NCBI GenBank assembly: GCA_903825645.1
Contig: CAIKBL010000065.1
Location: 1 to 52,115 of the forward strand
Source: an uncultured Pseudomonadota bacterium
GTDB lineage: Bacteria; Pseudomonadota; Gammaproteobacteria; Ga0077536
Direction: 5' to 3'
DNA: 52,115 nt
In this document: in pieces, positions 42,195 through 50,561 of the stretch
How the letters are laid out: every line of letters starts with the position of its first letter
Numbering within the stretch: the stretch's first letter is position 1
Notes under the pieces: model-generated
Database searches by the model: none
What the model saw: the letters and a program-made list of their open reading frames with translations, nothing else
What the model was told of the DNA's origin: nothing
Position numbers and translations under genes: made by a program

Positions 42195-43310
42195 CTAGAT
42201 GACTATCAGCTCGGCCTTGAGGGCCCCGGCTTCCTTGAGTGCCTCTAGAATCGCCACCAGATCGCCTGGTGCTGCGCCCACCTTGTTCACCGCCTCGACG
42301 ATGTCATTAAGCGAAACGCCGGGATTGAATAGAAACATCTTGTTTTTCTCCTGCTTGACCGCGATCTGCGACCGCGGGACTACCGCCGTCGTCCCACCGG
42401 AGAAAGCCCCGGGTTGACTGACAATCGGATCGTTCGAGATCGTGACCGTCAAACTCCCGTGCGTAACCGCAGCGGCGTTGACATGGACGTTCTGACCAAT
42501 CACGACGGTGCCCGTGCGGGAATTCACAATCACCCGCGCTGGCGGTTCGGCCGCCGAGAGTTCAATGTTCTCGACAATTGACATAAAAGCGGTACGTTGC
42601 GCCGCATCCCGGGGTGCAGTGATACTGACCGAAGATCCATCGAGGGGATGTGCGGAGCCCTGACCCAAGACTTTATTCACCGCTTGGGCCATCCGAGTGG
42701 CCGTGGTGAAATCTGCACTGTGCAGGTTCATCACGATCTGCGGGCTGGTCTGAAACGGTGTTTCGACTTCGCGCTCTACCGTTGCCCCATTCGGGATCCG
42801 CCCGACACTCGGCACGTTGACGGTGATGCTCGAGCCATCCTTGCTTTCAGCGCCGAAACCGCCGACCACCAAGTTACCCTGAGCCATCGCGTAGACCTGA
42901 CCGTCCGCGCCTTTCAAGGGCGTCATAATCAAGCTTCCGCCTCGCAGGCTCTTCGCGTTACCCATGGACGAGACGGTGACATCGATGGTGTTGCCCTGCT
43001 TTGCAAACGGCGGTAAATCGGCATGCACCATGACTGCGGCCACGTTTTTTAACTGAGGACTGACGTTGGCAGGAACGGACACGCCCATCTGATTGAGCAT
43101 GTTGATAATCGATTGAATCGTGAAAGGTGTCTGGCTCGTTTGGTCGCCCGTACCCGGGAGTCCAAAAACGAGACCATAACCCACCAATTGGTTGTCCCTG
43201 ACGCCAGCAACGGCGGCCAGATCTTTGATGCGCTCGGCGTGTGCCGGTGCACCTAGACCGCCGAAACCACACATTACCACGAGCACCAGAAGAGAGTGAA
43301 GTCGACGCAT
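42195..43310 (-). CDS. flgI: Flagellar P-ring protein FlgI
   Basis: A 371-residue periplasmic protein with a cleavable signal peptide (about residues 1-25, ending in APAHA). The mature start [32 protein letters not shown] is strongly conserved in P-ring proteins. It forms the bushing at the peptidoglycan layer. I start at ATG 43310, with AGGA 8 nt upstream; the ATG three codons earlier overlaps that spacing. Confidence 0.96.
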   Translation of the reverse strand: MRRLHSLLVLVVMCGFGGLGAPAHAERIKDLAAVAGVRDNQLVGYGLVFGLPGTGDQTSQTPFTIQSIINMLNQMGVSVPANVSPQLKNVAAVMVHADLPPFAKQGNTIDVTVSSMGNAKSLRGGSLIMTPLKGADGQVYAMAQGNLVVGGFGAESKDGSSITVNVPSVGRIPNGATVEREVETPFQTSPQIVMNLHSADFTTATRMAQAVNKVLGQGSAHPLDGSSVSITAPRDAAQRTAFMSIVENIELSAAEPPARVIVNSRTGTVVIGQNVHVNAAAVTHGSLTVTISNDPIVSQPGAFSGGTTAVVPRSQIAVKQEKNKMFLFNPGVSLNDIVEAVNKVGAAPGDLVAILEALKEAGALKAELIVI

Positions 43311-43322
43311 GAAATACATCCT

Positions 43323-44072
43323 TTAATAAGGCATCCAGGGACTATTAAAGAAGCGCGCGAGCCACCCCATCTTGCTGGAGTCCGCCTCGGCACCTTCCGC
43401 GTTATAAACGATGGTGGCATCTGCCACGCGGTTTGAAAGCACACTATTGTCGGTCTGGATATCGACCGGACGGACTATCCCCGACACCTTGACATACTCG
43501 TTACCGGCATTGAGATTAATCCGTTTTTCGCCACGCACCACCAGATTGCCATTGGGGAGCACATCCGCGATGGTGACCGTAATATCCCCGGTCAAACTAT
43601 TGGTTTGGGCCGTTTTTGTGCCGCCGGCGAAAGCGCCGGAAGAGCTCAGGCTACTGCCTAGGTTGTTGCCGCCCGCGACAGCCGCAAGTGGCAGAAATCC
43701 AGGCAACGCAAAGCTCGGCGAAGCGCCGAAAATCGTGGGATTCGCGATGGTCGTGTTTTGGGCTTTATTGATGCTGTTGCTGGAATTTTTTGAGGCGTTG
43801 GTCGATTCGGTGAGCACGATCGTCAGCGTATCCCCAACCCGCCTTGCTTTAGAGTCCTGGAAAAGCACCACATCGCGCCCCGCTTGGTAGATCGATCCAC
43901 TGGAGGCTTGCTGCTGTGGTGTGGTCGCCAGGGGCGCGGGATAGGACGCCGCGAAACTGGGATCCCGATGGGGCATCGTGTCGCAGCCAGTGAGCAGCAG
44001 CATAAACAGGCTCAGTACAGCCACTGGCGAGATCGTAGATTTAAACATGGGGTGCGCGGTGCGTTGCGTCAT
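43323..44072 (-). CDS. flgH: Flagellar L-ring lipoprotein FlgH
   Basis: A 249-residue outer-membrane lipoprotein. The lipobox LLTGC gives Cys30 as the lipidated residue. Conserved parts are GRDVVLFQDSKARRVGDTLTIVLTES and GNLVVRGEKRINLN. It forms the L ring. The ATG at 44072 has GGA 7 nt upstream. An internal ATG eight codons later would give a shorter signal peptide but has no ribosome site. Confidence 0.95.
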   Translation of the reverse strand: MTQRTAHPMFKSTISPVAVLSLFMLLLTGCDTMPHRDPSFAASYPAPLATTPQQQASSGSIYQAGRDVVLFQDSKARRVGDTLTIVLTESTNASKNSSNSINKAQNTTIANPTIFGASPSFALPGFLPLAAVAGGNNLGSSLSSSGAFAGGTKTAQTNSLTGDITVTIADVLPNGNLVVRGEKRINLNAGNEYVKVSGIVRPVDIQTDNSVLSNRVADATIVYNAEGAEADSSKMGWLARFFNSPWMPY

Positions 44073-44087
44073 GTGCTTATCCGTCGC

Positions 44088-44873
44088 TTAAAGGTTCTGA
44101 GCCAGGAACTGCATCATTTGGTCTACGGTCTGAACTGCTTTGGAATTCATTTCGTAGGTCCGTTGCGTCTCTATCATGTCAACCATTTCCTGGACAACGT
44201 TGACGTTGGAACCCTCCAGGTTGCCCTGCAGAACCGTACCAATGCCATTGAGTCCCGGGGTGCCGGTCTGTGGACTTCCGCTGGAAACGGTTTCCTTGTA
44301 AAGATTCTCGCCAGCGGGCTGCAGACCCTGCGGATTAATGAAATCAGCAAGCTGTACCGATCCCACTTGTGTCGGGGTAGTGCTGCCCGCCACTAAGGCG
44401 GAGACCGTGCCATCCGTACCGATGGTCACGCTCTGCGTCTTGGCCGGTACCGTAATAGAGGGCTGTAATTGATAGCCGGAGCTCGTCACCAGCTGACCCT
44501 GCGCATTCATTGAGAACGTACCGTCGCGGGTATACGAGGTTGATCCATCCGGCATCAAGATCTGGAAGAAACCGTTGCCCTGAATCGCCATGTCGAGTGA
44601 ATTGTCGGTCTGGCTCAGGGTTCCCTGCGTGAAGATTTTTCCCGCCGCAACGGTCCGCACACCGGTACCGAGCATGAGACCCGAAGGCAATTCCGTATTC
44701 TGTGAAGAAGCCGCGCCCGGTTGACTCACCGTTTGGTAAAGTAAATCTTGGAATGCCGGTCGATCTTTTTTGAATCCGGTCGTGCTGGCATTCGCCAGGT
44801 TGTTCGAGATCAAAGAAATGCGCGTTTGCTGGGCGTCTAAGCCGGTTTTCGCAATTTGCAAGGCAGAAGGCAT
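44088..44873 (-). CDS. flgG: Distal rod protein FlgG
   Basis: A 261-residue rod protein. The N terminus, ALQIAKTGLDAQQTRISLISNNLANASTTGFKKDRPAFQDLLYQ, is of the rod type. The C terminus, LEGSNVNVVQEMVDMIETQRTYEMNSKAVQTVDQM, is the conserved rod/hook helix. It forms the distal drive shaft. It is in the standard order between flgF and flgH. Confidence 0.97.
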   Translation of the reverse strand: MPSALQIAKTGLDAQQTRISLISNNLANASTTGFKKDRPAFQDLLYQTVSQPGAASSQNTELPSGLMLGTGVRTVAAGKIFTQGTLSQTDNSLDMAIQGNGFFQILMPDGSTSYTRDGTFSMNAQGQLVTSSGYQLQPSITVPAKTQSVTIGTDGTVSALVAGSTTPTQVGSVQLADFINPQGLQPAGENLYKETVSSGSPQTGTPGLNGIGTVLQGNLEGSNVNVVQEMVDMIETQRTYEMNSKAVQTVDQMMQFLAQNL

Positions 44874-44906
44874 GATAGCTCCCGAAAATTATCTGATAAG
44901 GTCTGA

Positions 44907-45647
44907 CTAATTCAGCTTCACGACGCCGGAACCCGCAGCGTCATTCTGCTCCGCGGTATGCATGGCCTTGACGGCCAGGTCATAACGTCGCGAGGTTTCG
45001 ATCATCTGAATCATTTCGCTGATGGGATTCACATTGCTACCCTCAAGCGCGCCACTCGTGATTTTTACCGAGGCATCAGGCTCCGCGGTGGTGCCGTCAC
45101 TGTTCCGGAAGAGTCCGTCGCCTCCTTTAATCAAAGTCGACAGCGCTGGCCGGACTAAGCGGATACGATCCGCCTGGGCCACGGTGTTCGGCTGCTGGCC
45201 ATTGCCAAGCGACGAAATTGTGCCGTCCGCGCCAATCTGGATCCGCTGTGAAGGCGGCAGTGCGATAGGTCCGCTATTGCCGAGGACCGGGTAACCCGCG
45301 CCGGTCGTCAGCACGCCGTTGGCGTCCAGCTTGAGATCGCCCGCGCGGGTATACGCGGTCGTGCCATCCGGCGCCTGGACCGCGATGAATCCTTCGCCGG
45401 CAATGGCCACATCCAGTGGATTGCCGGTGGTCTGGATTGAACCCGTCGAAAAATCGACCCCGGGACGCTCCTGCATCGCGAAAACCCGCGTTGGCTGGCC
45501 ATCTCCAAAGAGCGGCATTGAACGGTAGGCTTCGAAGTCGGCCTTGAATCCCGTCGTACTGGCGTTGGCCAGATTGTGTGCCGCAGCGGCCTGCCCATTC
45601 ATCATCTGGCTGGCCGCGGACATGGCGAGATAGATCATCTGATCCAT
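44907..45647 (-). CDS. flgF: Proximal rod protein FlgF
   Basis: A 246-residue rod protein. The N-terminal AAAHNLANASTTGFKADFEAYRSMPLFGDG and C-terminal LEGSNVNPISEMIQMIETSRRYDLAVKAMHTAEQN mark FlgF. It sits between flgE and flgG with short spacers. No sigma-54 site was found in the 31-bp gap after flgE. Confidence 0.96.
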   Translation of the reverse strand: MDQMIYLAMSAASQMMNGQAAAAHNLANASTTGFKADFEAYRSMPLFGDGQPTRVFAMQERPGVDFSTGSIQTTGNPLDVAIAGEGFIAVQAPDGTTAYTRAGDLKLDANGVLTTGAGYPVLGNSGPIALPPSQRIQIGADGTISSLGNGQQPNTVAQADRIRLVRPALSTLIKGGDGLFRNSDGTTAEPDASVKITSGALEGSNVNPISEMIQMIETSRRYDLAVKAMHTAEQNDAAGSGVVKLN

Positions 45648-45678
45648 GGTAGAAAATGCTCTAGCTTACGTGGATGAC

Positions 45679-46875
45679 TTAACCGATTTGCATGATCGAT
45701 TGGATAACCGCATCTTCAGTTTTAATCGCCTGCGAACTGGCCTGGAAGTTCCGCTGGGCGACGATTAGCTGGACAAGTTCGCTTGAGACATCCACGTTAG
45801 ATGCCTCGAGCGCGCCGGATTGAAGCGTTCCGATGCTGCCGGAGCCGGCCGCGCCGATCACCGGAGATCCGGAAGATGTCGTCGAGGCCCAATTGTTATT
45901 GCCGACGTTGGTCAGACCTTGGGGATTCGTGAAGTTCGCGAGCGCCACCTGACCCTGCACGACCGCCTGCCCATTGGTGTAGGTGGCGTTGACATTGCCT
46001 TTGGCATCGATGGTGACACCCGACAAGGTACCCGTGGTATAGCCATTCTGGTTGATGGAATTAACGGCAAAGGAGTTGCCGTACTGGGTCGTCTGGGCAA
46101 GATTGACGGTCACACTCATCGCCGCGCCACCACCGGCTGGCGTAAACGCCAGCGGCGGTACCACACCGCCCACCGGGGTTGTCAGCGTACCACTGGCGTT
46201 AAATGCCAGCGCCGTCGTGCCCACGGACGTTCCGTCAACATAGGTGTCCATGTTCCAGGTACCAGCCCCGGTGTTCGTGAAGTAACACTGCATCTGGTGA
46301 GATCCACCAAGAGAATCATAAATAGTCTCGGAGGTCGTATTGTTGTAGGACGTCGAATCCGCTGGATTGAACGGGCTCGTCGCCGGCGGGGTCGCGGCGG
46401 AATTCAGATTGGCGCCGAGCGCAACGGTGGTGGTGGCAAAAGGTGCACTGTTTGCGGCGCTAACCTGAATGGGGCCCGTGGCACCCGTAAGGTGGCCACT
46501 GCCATCCGTGCTGAAGCCCACGAGCTCTTCGCCACTGCTGTTAACGATATCGCCATTCTGGTTGAGACCAAAGGCACCATCGCGGGTGTACATTTGCGTA
46601 CCCCCGTTGTTGACGACGAAAAATCCTTGCCCATTGATCGCCATATCCATCGGGTTTCCGGTGGTCGTCACATCACCTTGTGTGAAACTCTGGGCGACTT
46701 TCGCAGTCGCGACTCCGCCGCCACCGCCCTGCTGATAAATATTGGCGAGGACATCCTGAAACTGGGCTGTCGAGCCCTTAAAACCAGTCGTGCCGGCGTT
46801 TGCGATGTTGTTGCCGAGCACGTTCAGTTGGGTTTGGGCTGCATTCAAGCCGCTAATTGCCGTTTCGAAAGCCAT
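45679..46875 (-). CDS. flgE: Hook protein FlgE
   Basis: A 398-residue hook subunit. The N-terminal ISGLNAAQTQLNVLGNNIANAGTTGFKGSTAQFQD and C-terminal LEASNVDVSSELVQLIVAQRNFQASSQAIKTEDAV are conserved; the middle is variable and Gly/Thr/Asn-rich. It polymerises under the FlgD cap to a length set by FliK. A long antisense frame covers it but is a mirror of its codon bias. Confidence 0.97.
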   Translation of the reverse strand: MAFETAISGLNAAQTQLNVLGNNIANAGTTGFKGSTAQFQDVLANIYQQGGGGGVATAKVAQSFTQGDVTTTGNPMDMAINGQGFFVVNNGGTQMYTRDGAFGLNQNGDIVNSSGEELVGFSTDGSGHLTGATGPIQVSAANSAPFATTTVALGANLNSAATPPATSPFNPADSTSYNNTTSETIYDSLGGSHQMQCYFTNTGAGTWNMDTYVDGTSVGTTALAFNASGTLTTPVGGVVPPLAFTPAGGGAAMSVTVNLAQTTQYGNSFAVNSINQNGYTTGTLSGVTIDAKGNVNATYTNGQAVVQGQVALANFTNPQGLTNVGNNNWASTTSSGSPVIGAAGSGSIGTLQSGALEASNVDVSSELVQLIVAQRNFQASSQAIKTEDAVIQSIMQIG

Positions 46876-46911
46876 TCTGAGATCTCCTGAAATTTAAAAT
46901 TGACGACAGTG

Positions 46912-47601
46912 TCAAAATACTTCTTTGACGGCGCCAAGACCGACGGTGCCATAGTTCGTAAGATTCAGCTGAGGCGCGACACCGTTACCGGACATGCTGA
47001 CGCTTTCGACCGGTGCTAGGGCACAGGTTGTCAAGGATTGCGCTTGACCGGCGATGATCCCGGCAGCTGTCATTGTGTAGCCACCGGCAGGGACCTGCGT
47101 GCCATTTGCATTTTTCCCATCCCAGCTCACATGGGCCGTTCCGGCCGCGGTGGGCCCAAGCGAAAGCTGACGGACGAGTTGCCCAGAAGCGTCCGTGATG
47201 GATACCTGGACCGCGCCCGCTTCAGCGGGTAGTTCTAAGCCAAAACTGGTCGGGTTAGTCCCGTCAGTCTGCACGGTGCTGCTTTCGATCATCACCTGTC
47301 GCCCCACCATCGTAGAGGCCTGCAAGGCCTGATTAGACTGGAGGCTAGTCGCCAGGGACGAAAACGACGACTGCAGCTTGTTGATCCCTTGTGACGAACT
47401 GATCTGCGCCATTTGGGTCAGGAAAGTCCCCGTATCCATCGGCTGACTGGGATCCTGATTCTGTAGCTGAGAGACCATGAGCTGCAGAAATTGGTCCGGG
47501 CTCACCTGAGCCGACGCACTAGCCGGCGCCGTACTTGCCGTCGAGATATTCGACGCACTTAAACTGGCGGGTAGTCCGGTGAACCCGCTCAAGCTACTCA
47601 T
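46912..47601 (-). CDS. flgD: Hook cap/assembly protein FlgD
   Basis: A 229-residue hook scaffolding protein. The conserved N-terminal motif VSPDQFLQLMVSQLQNQDPSQPMDTGTFLTQMAQ is followed by a FlgD Ig-like/tudor region (SWDGKNANGTQVPAGGYTMTAAG). It caps the growing hook. It lies between flgC and flgE. Confidence 0.96.
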   Translation of the reverse strand: MSSLSGFTGLPASLSASNISTASTAPASASAQVSPDQFLQLMVSQLQNQDPSQPMDTGTFLTQMAQISSSQGINKLQSSFSSLATSLQSNQALQASTMVGRQVMIESSTVQTDGTNPTSFGLELPAEAGAVQVSITDASGQLVRQLSLGPTAAGTAHVSWDGKNANGTQVPAGGYTMTAAGIIAGQAQSLTTCALAPVESVSMSGNGVAPQLNLTNYGTVGLGAVKEVF

Positions 47602-47670
47602 CGTGGTGTCCTTTCAGTAGCAACGGGCGGGTGGCTGTTAGAACGTTTCATTGGCTTAATCCTTTCGTGA

Positions 47671-47687
47671 AATCGCATCAGGCGATT
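47671..47687 (-). promoter_or_regulatory. Short hairpin after flgC
   Basis: The arms AATCGC and GCGATT flank a 5-nt loop immediately after the flgC stop and before flgD. It is short, with no strong T-tract, so it is at most a weak pause or stability element. Confidence 0.3.
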
Positions 47688-47689
47688 GT

Positions 47690-48109
47690 TTATTGTCCGA
47701 GCGCCAGCGTGCGCGTCAGCATCTGTTTTGAAGCGTCGATGATGTCGACGTTGGTCTGGTAACTGCGTGAAGCGGAAATCATGTTTGCCATTTCTTCCAC
47801 TACATTGACATTGGGCATGTAGACATAACCGTCTTTATCCGCTAACGGATGTCCGGGTTGGTATTCCTTGCGCAGCTGGGCGTTACTCTCAATCACCCCC
47901 GCCACGCGGACACCCGCGTTACTGGCACCTTGGTCATTCCATGCGTCCAGTGCCTGCGCCTGGAAAACCGGGTGACGTGCTCGATAGGTCTTCTCGAGAC
48001 TACTCGCGGCGCTATCCGCATTCGCCAGATTGCTGGCCGTCACATTCAGACGCATGGTCTGCGCGGTGAGCGCCGAACCCGCGATATTCATGACCGAGAA
48101 AAGCGACAT
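47690..48109 (-). CDS. flgC: Proximal rod protein FlgC
   Basis: A 139-residue rod protein. The N-terminal SALTAQTMRLNVTASNLANADSAAS and C-terminal VYMPNVNVVEEMANMISASRSYQTNVDIIDASKQM are diagnostic of FlgC. It starts 5 bp after flgB. Confidence 0.96.
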   Translation of the reverse strand: MSLFSVMNIAGSALTAQTMRLNVTASNLANADSAASSLEKTYRARHPVFQAQALDAWNDQGASNAGVRVAGVIESNAQLRKEYQPGHPLADKDGYVYMPNVNVVEEMANMISASRSYQTNVDIIDASKQMLTRTLALGQ

Positions 48110-48114
48110 ATCGG

Positions 48115-48504
48115 TTATTCTCCCTTGAAGGCGCTGATGAGGCCGCTGAATTGGTCACCTAGGAAGCGCAAGCCCGCCTGGTAGCGCATAGCGTTGTCTA
48201 GAAATGCCGCGCGCTCGGCCTGGACGTCCACCGTGTTCTGATCGAGAGAAGCCTGGGTGGGGATCCGATACATCGACTCGTAGTCGGTATTTCCAATCTC
48301 TTCGGCACCGAGCGGATCGGCACTCGAACGCGTCAAAGACGCGGCGTCCATCTCGTGGTCGAGGAGCGCCGAGAAGTCAAGATCGCGGGCCTTATAATTC
48401 GGGGTGTCGGCATTAGCGAGATTGGTCGCGAGAATTTCGGCGCGGTGTGCCCGCAGCACGGTCGCATCGGCATGTAAACTGACGGCCTGATTGATGTCGA
48501 ACAC
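48115..48504 (-). CDS. flgB: Proximal rod protein FlgB
   Basis: A 129-residue rod protein that opens the flg operon. The motif LRAHRAEILATNLANADTPNYKARDLDF and the C-terminal helix with ERAAFLDNAMRYQAGLRFL mark FlgB. The start is GTG 48504 with GAGG 8 nt upstream. A good sigma-54 promoter lies 38-54 bp upstream. Confidence 0.96.
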   Translation of the reverse strand: MFDINQAVSLHADATVLRAHRAEILATNLANADTPNYKARDLDFSALLDHEMDAASLTRSSADPLGAEEIGNTDYESMYRIPTQASLDQNTVDVQAERAAFLDNAMRYQAGLRFLGDQFSGLISAFKGE

Positions 48505-48541
48505 GGTAGAAGCCTCGTCGTAGTTGCGTCGAACGAACTAA

Positions 48542-48558
48542 TGCGAAACTCGTGCCAA
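48542..48558 (-). promoter_or_regulatory. Sigma-54 promoter of the flgB operon
   Basis: The minus strand reads TTGGCACGAGTTTCGCA, with a perfect -24 TTGGCACG, -12 TTCGCA and exactly 10 nt between GG and GC. The start would be near 48531, about 27 nt before the flgB GTG. Confidence 0.83.
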
Positions 48559-48805
48559 CTTCGGATTTATTTTTAATTTATTGTTTTTTATAATTAAATT
48601 ATCTTGCCCTTCTTGTTCTTGCCGGCAACGTCGGCCGTTTTGCGGCAAAGGTCTGCCCTTAGAGATACTGAACCGGCAAGCGACGACTCGGTGTCATGCC
48701 GCCGCGACAAGTCGAGGACGCGCATCATCTAAGCGACATCGGCGCGCCGAGCCTTTGTCGGTCCATCGACCTCGCCAGAGTGACTTATGCGTAACCGGTT
48801 TTTGA
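48559..48805. other. Divergent flgB/flgA control region with AT-rich core
   Basis: No gene is seen. A run from about 48564 to 48602 is made almost only of A and T, in a GC-rich neighbourhood, directly upstream of the flgB sigma-54 site and about 200 bp from the flgA sigma-54 site. It is a natural candidate for a bend (IHF-type) or activator site serving both promoters. I did not find a full IHF consensus. Confidence 0.5.
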
Positions 48806-48822
48806 CTGGTCCAGATTTTGCA
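48806..48822 (+). promoter_or_regulatory. Sigma-54 promoter of flgA
   Basis: The plus strand reads CTGGTCCAGATTTTGCA, with -24 CTGGTCC, a perfect -12 TTTTGCA and exactly 10 nt between GG and GC. The start would be near 48833, about 25 nt before the flgA ATG. Confidence 0.72.
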
Positions 48823-48857
48823 TTGTTTTGGACACACACAAGATCTGGACCGACACC

Positions 48858-49568
48858 ATGCGAAAACGGCCAAGCCCGTGGCTCCCACTCCTGCTCCTCA
48901 CACTGATGCGCGTGCCCACCACGACCGCTACGGGCAATAGTTACGAGACATTGCCGGCGATCAAGCTCGCCGCGGAAACCTTTTTCCGCGCGAACCGATC
49001 GCAAACGACCGCTGAGCGCGCCATCAGCGTTGGCAGGCTCGATCCGAACCTACGTCTTGTTGCCTGCGACGAACCACTACAAACCAGCCAGCCCCCAGGC
49101 GCTCGCGCGCTCGGCGCGACCAGCGTCAATGTCCGCTGCGAGGGAAGCCAACATTGGTCGATCTTCATCCCGGTCCAGGTGCGCGAGCGGCGCCGGGTCA
49201 TGGTCGCGACCCGAACGCTCACGCCAGGCACTGTGATCGCTGTAAGCGATGTGGTCATGGGCGATATTTGGATCACTGATGCCGCTGGCGACTATGTCGA
49301 GGAGCCGGCTTCCCTGGTGGGCAAGAAAGTCCTGCGCGTCATAGGCGCGGGAAGCCCACTCCCGATGTCTGGTTTACATTATCCGCGAACGATTCAGCGC
49401 GGAGCACCTGTCACGCTCGCGATTGAAATCGGCACTCTCGCAGTCAAAATGAGTGGCGTTGCCATGCAGGACGGGGCGATCGGCGACCGTATTCAGGCGC
49501 GTAACAATACCTCCCAGCGCGTTGTTGAGGGCGTCATCAGCGCAGAGGGCACCATCGTCCTTAACTAA
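48858..49568 (+). CDS. flgA: P-ring assembly chaperone FlgA
   Basis: A 236-residue periplasmic protein. The signal peptide (MRKRPSPWLPLLLLTLMRV and following) precedes the mature domain. A SAF-type region contains VATRTLTPGTVIAVSDVVMGDIW, and the C-terminal FlgA domain has IGDRIQARNNTSQRVVEGVISAEGTI. It assists FlgI ring formation. The start is ATG 48858 (GGA 8 nt upstream); a TTG-initiated longer frame would overlap the predicted promoter. It is divergent from flgB and heads the flgA-flgM-flgN side. Confidence 0.94.
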   Translation: MRKRPSPWLPLLLLTLMRVPTTTATGNSYETLPAIKLAAETFFRANRSQTTAERAISVGRLDPNLRLVACDEPLQTSQPPGARALGATSVNVRCEGSQHWSIFIPVQVRERRRVMVATRTLTPGTVIAVSDVVMGDIWITDAAGDYVEEPASLVGKKVLRVIGAGSPLPMSGLHYPRTIQRGAPVTLAIEIGTLAVKMSGVAMQDGAIGDRIQARNNTSQRVVEGVISAEGTIVLN

Positions 49569-49594
49569 AGCCAGCTGGCCTGTGCCTTTTTTCG

Positions 49595-49617
49595 GCAAGG
49601 TGCGCATCGAGCCTTGC
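49595..49617 (+). terminator. Weak hairpin after flgA
   Basis: GCAAGG and CCTTGC form a 6-bp stem with an 11-nt loop, preceded by a six-T run. It lies 27 nt past the flgA stop. The layout is not that of a classic intrinsic terminator, so termination here is only a suggestion. Confidence 0.3.
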
Positions 49618-49800
49618 ATAAAGCGCGTCAAGCGTGCGGCATGATGGTGGTAGTGGCCACTTTGCAGGATCTGAGGCGGGAACGATGAAATCAGCCGAGA
49701 TAAACATACGTTTTTAAGCTCTGCGGGGGCATTGATAAGTTTTCCTCAAGGACTCCCTTCGTTCGGTCGCTAAACGGCTAGGGTAATCGGAGTAAAACTG

Positions 49801-50112
49801 ATGGTTTCAGAGATCAATGGGTTGGGCGGTGGCGTACTCTCGGGCCTTAACGGGCCAGCGGCAGGAGCCCCCAGCGCGCCACCGGCGCAAATTAATCAAC
49901 CGCCCAGTGGGTTAAGTGCAAACGTCCATCTCACGGATGTGGGCACGCAACTACAGGCGCTAACCGCGGCCGTCGCCGATCAGCTGCAGGTCGATCCGAC
50001 GCGAGTGACCGATGTCCGCCAGAGCTTGACGCAAGGCACCTATCAAATCGAGCCGCAAGTGACGGCAGACAAACTGATTGCAGTGGAGAATCTGATGGGT
50101 TCAGGACATTAG
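49801..50112 (+). CDS. flgM: Anti-sigma-28 factor FlgM
   Basis: A 103-residue protein with a disordered Gly/Pro/Ala-rich N-terminal half and a C-terminal sigma-binding part, VDPTRVTDVRQSLTQGTYQI then TADKLIAVENLM. It inhibits FliA until it is exported through the finished hook, which releases fliC transcription. The ATG has CGGAG 8 nt upstream. A clear sigma-28 or sigma-54 promoter was not found in the 232-bp gap after flgA. Confidence 0.95.
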   Translation: MVSEINGLGGGVLSGLNGPAAGAPSAPPAQINQPPSGLSANVHLTDVGTQLQALTAAVADQLQVDPTRVTDVRQSLTQGTYQIEPQVTADKLIAVENLMGSGH

Positions 50113-50114
50113 AA

Positions 50115-50531
50115 ATGGGTGCGCTCAACGAACAACACCCGCAGCTTCAGCTGCGGGCTCTGTTAAGTCGATTCGAAATCGTCCTCGCAACCGAATACGA
50201 AGCCTTGCGCACGCGCGATACCGAGGCGCTCTATGACGTTATCGAAGAGAAGATGCGCCTCGCGGCCGAAATCGAGCAATTGACGCCGACGATCAAGATC
50301 CCGACGCCGCAAAGTCCCGCGGCCGAACAGGCCGAATGGGAAACAATTCGGAAACTGCTGGCGAAATGTGAACTCGAAAATAGAACGAATGGCGCGACCA
50401 TCAGCGCCAATCAAAAATTCGCGACCTCGATGCTGGATATCATCACCGGCCGACGAGCGGTCGAACGCACCTATGGCGCCTCTGGCCGACTCAGCAACCA
50501 AGCCGCTCGGCTGCGTTTTGAGCGCGTCTGA
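50115..50531 (+). CDS. flgN: FlgK/FlgL export chaperone FlgN
   Basis: A 138-residue helical protein 2 bp after flgM. The helices contain LRALLSRFEIVLATEYEALRTRD and the C-terminal part contains GRRAVERTYGASGRLSNQA, similar to the family's GR..TYG.(S)G ending. It escorts FlgK and FlgL to the export gate. AGGA lies 8 nt before the ATG. Confidence 0.92.
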   Translation: MGALNEQHPQLQLRALLSRFEIVLATEYEALRTRDTEALYDVIEEKMRLAAEIEQLTPTIKIPTPQSPAAEQAEWETIRKLLAKCELENRTNGATISANQKFATSMLDIITGRRAVERTYGASGRLSNQAARLRFERV

Positions 50532-50561
50532 GTAACGTAACCCATCATCCCCAGCTAACGC

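Noticed and set aside
45820-46890. 356-codon open frame antisense to flgE
   Set aside because: flgE is unambiguous on the minus strand. The antisense frame has arginine/glycine-rich mirror composition, no family resemblance and no ribosome site.
49710-49760. TTAAG...GATAA resembling a sigma-28 promoter before flgM
   Set aside because: The spacing is about 12 nt instead of 15 and the -10 lacks GCC; not reported as a promoter.
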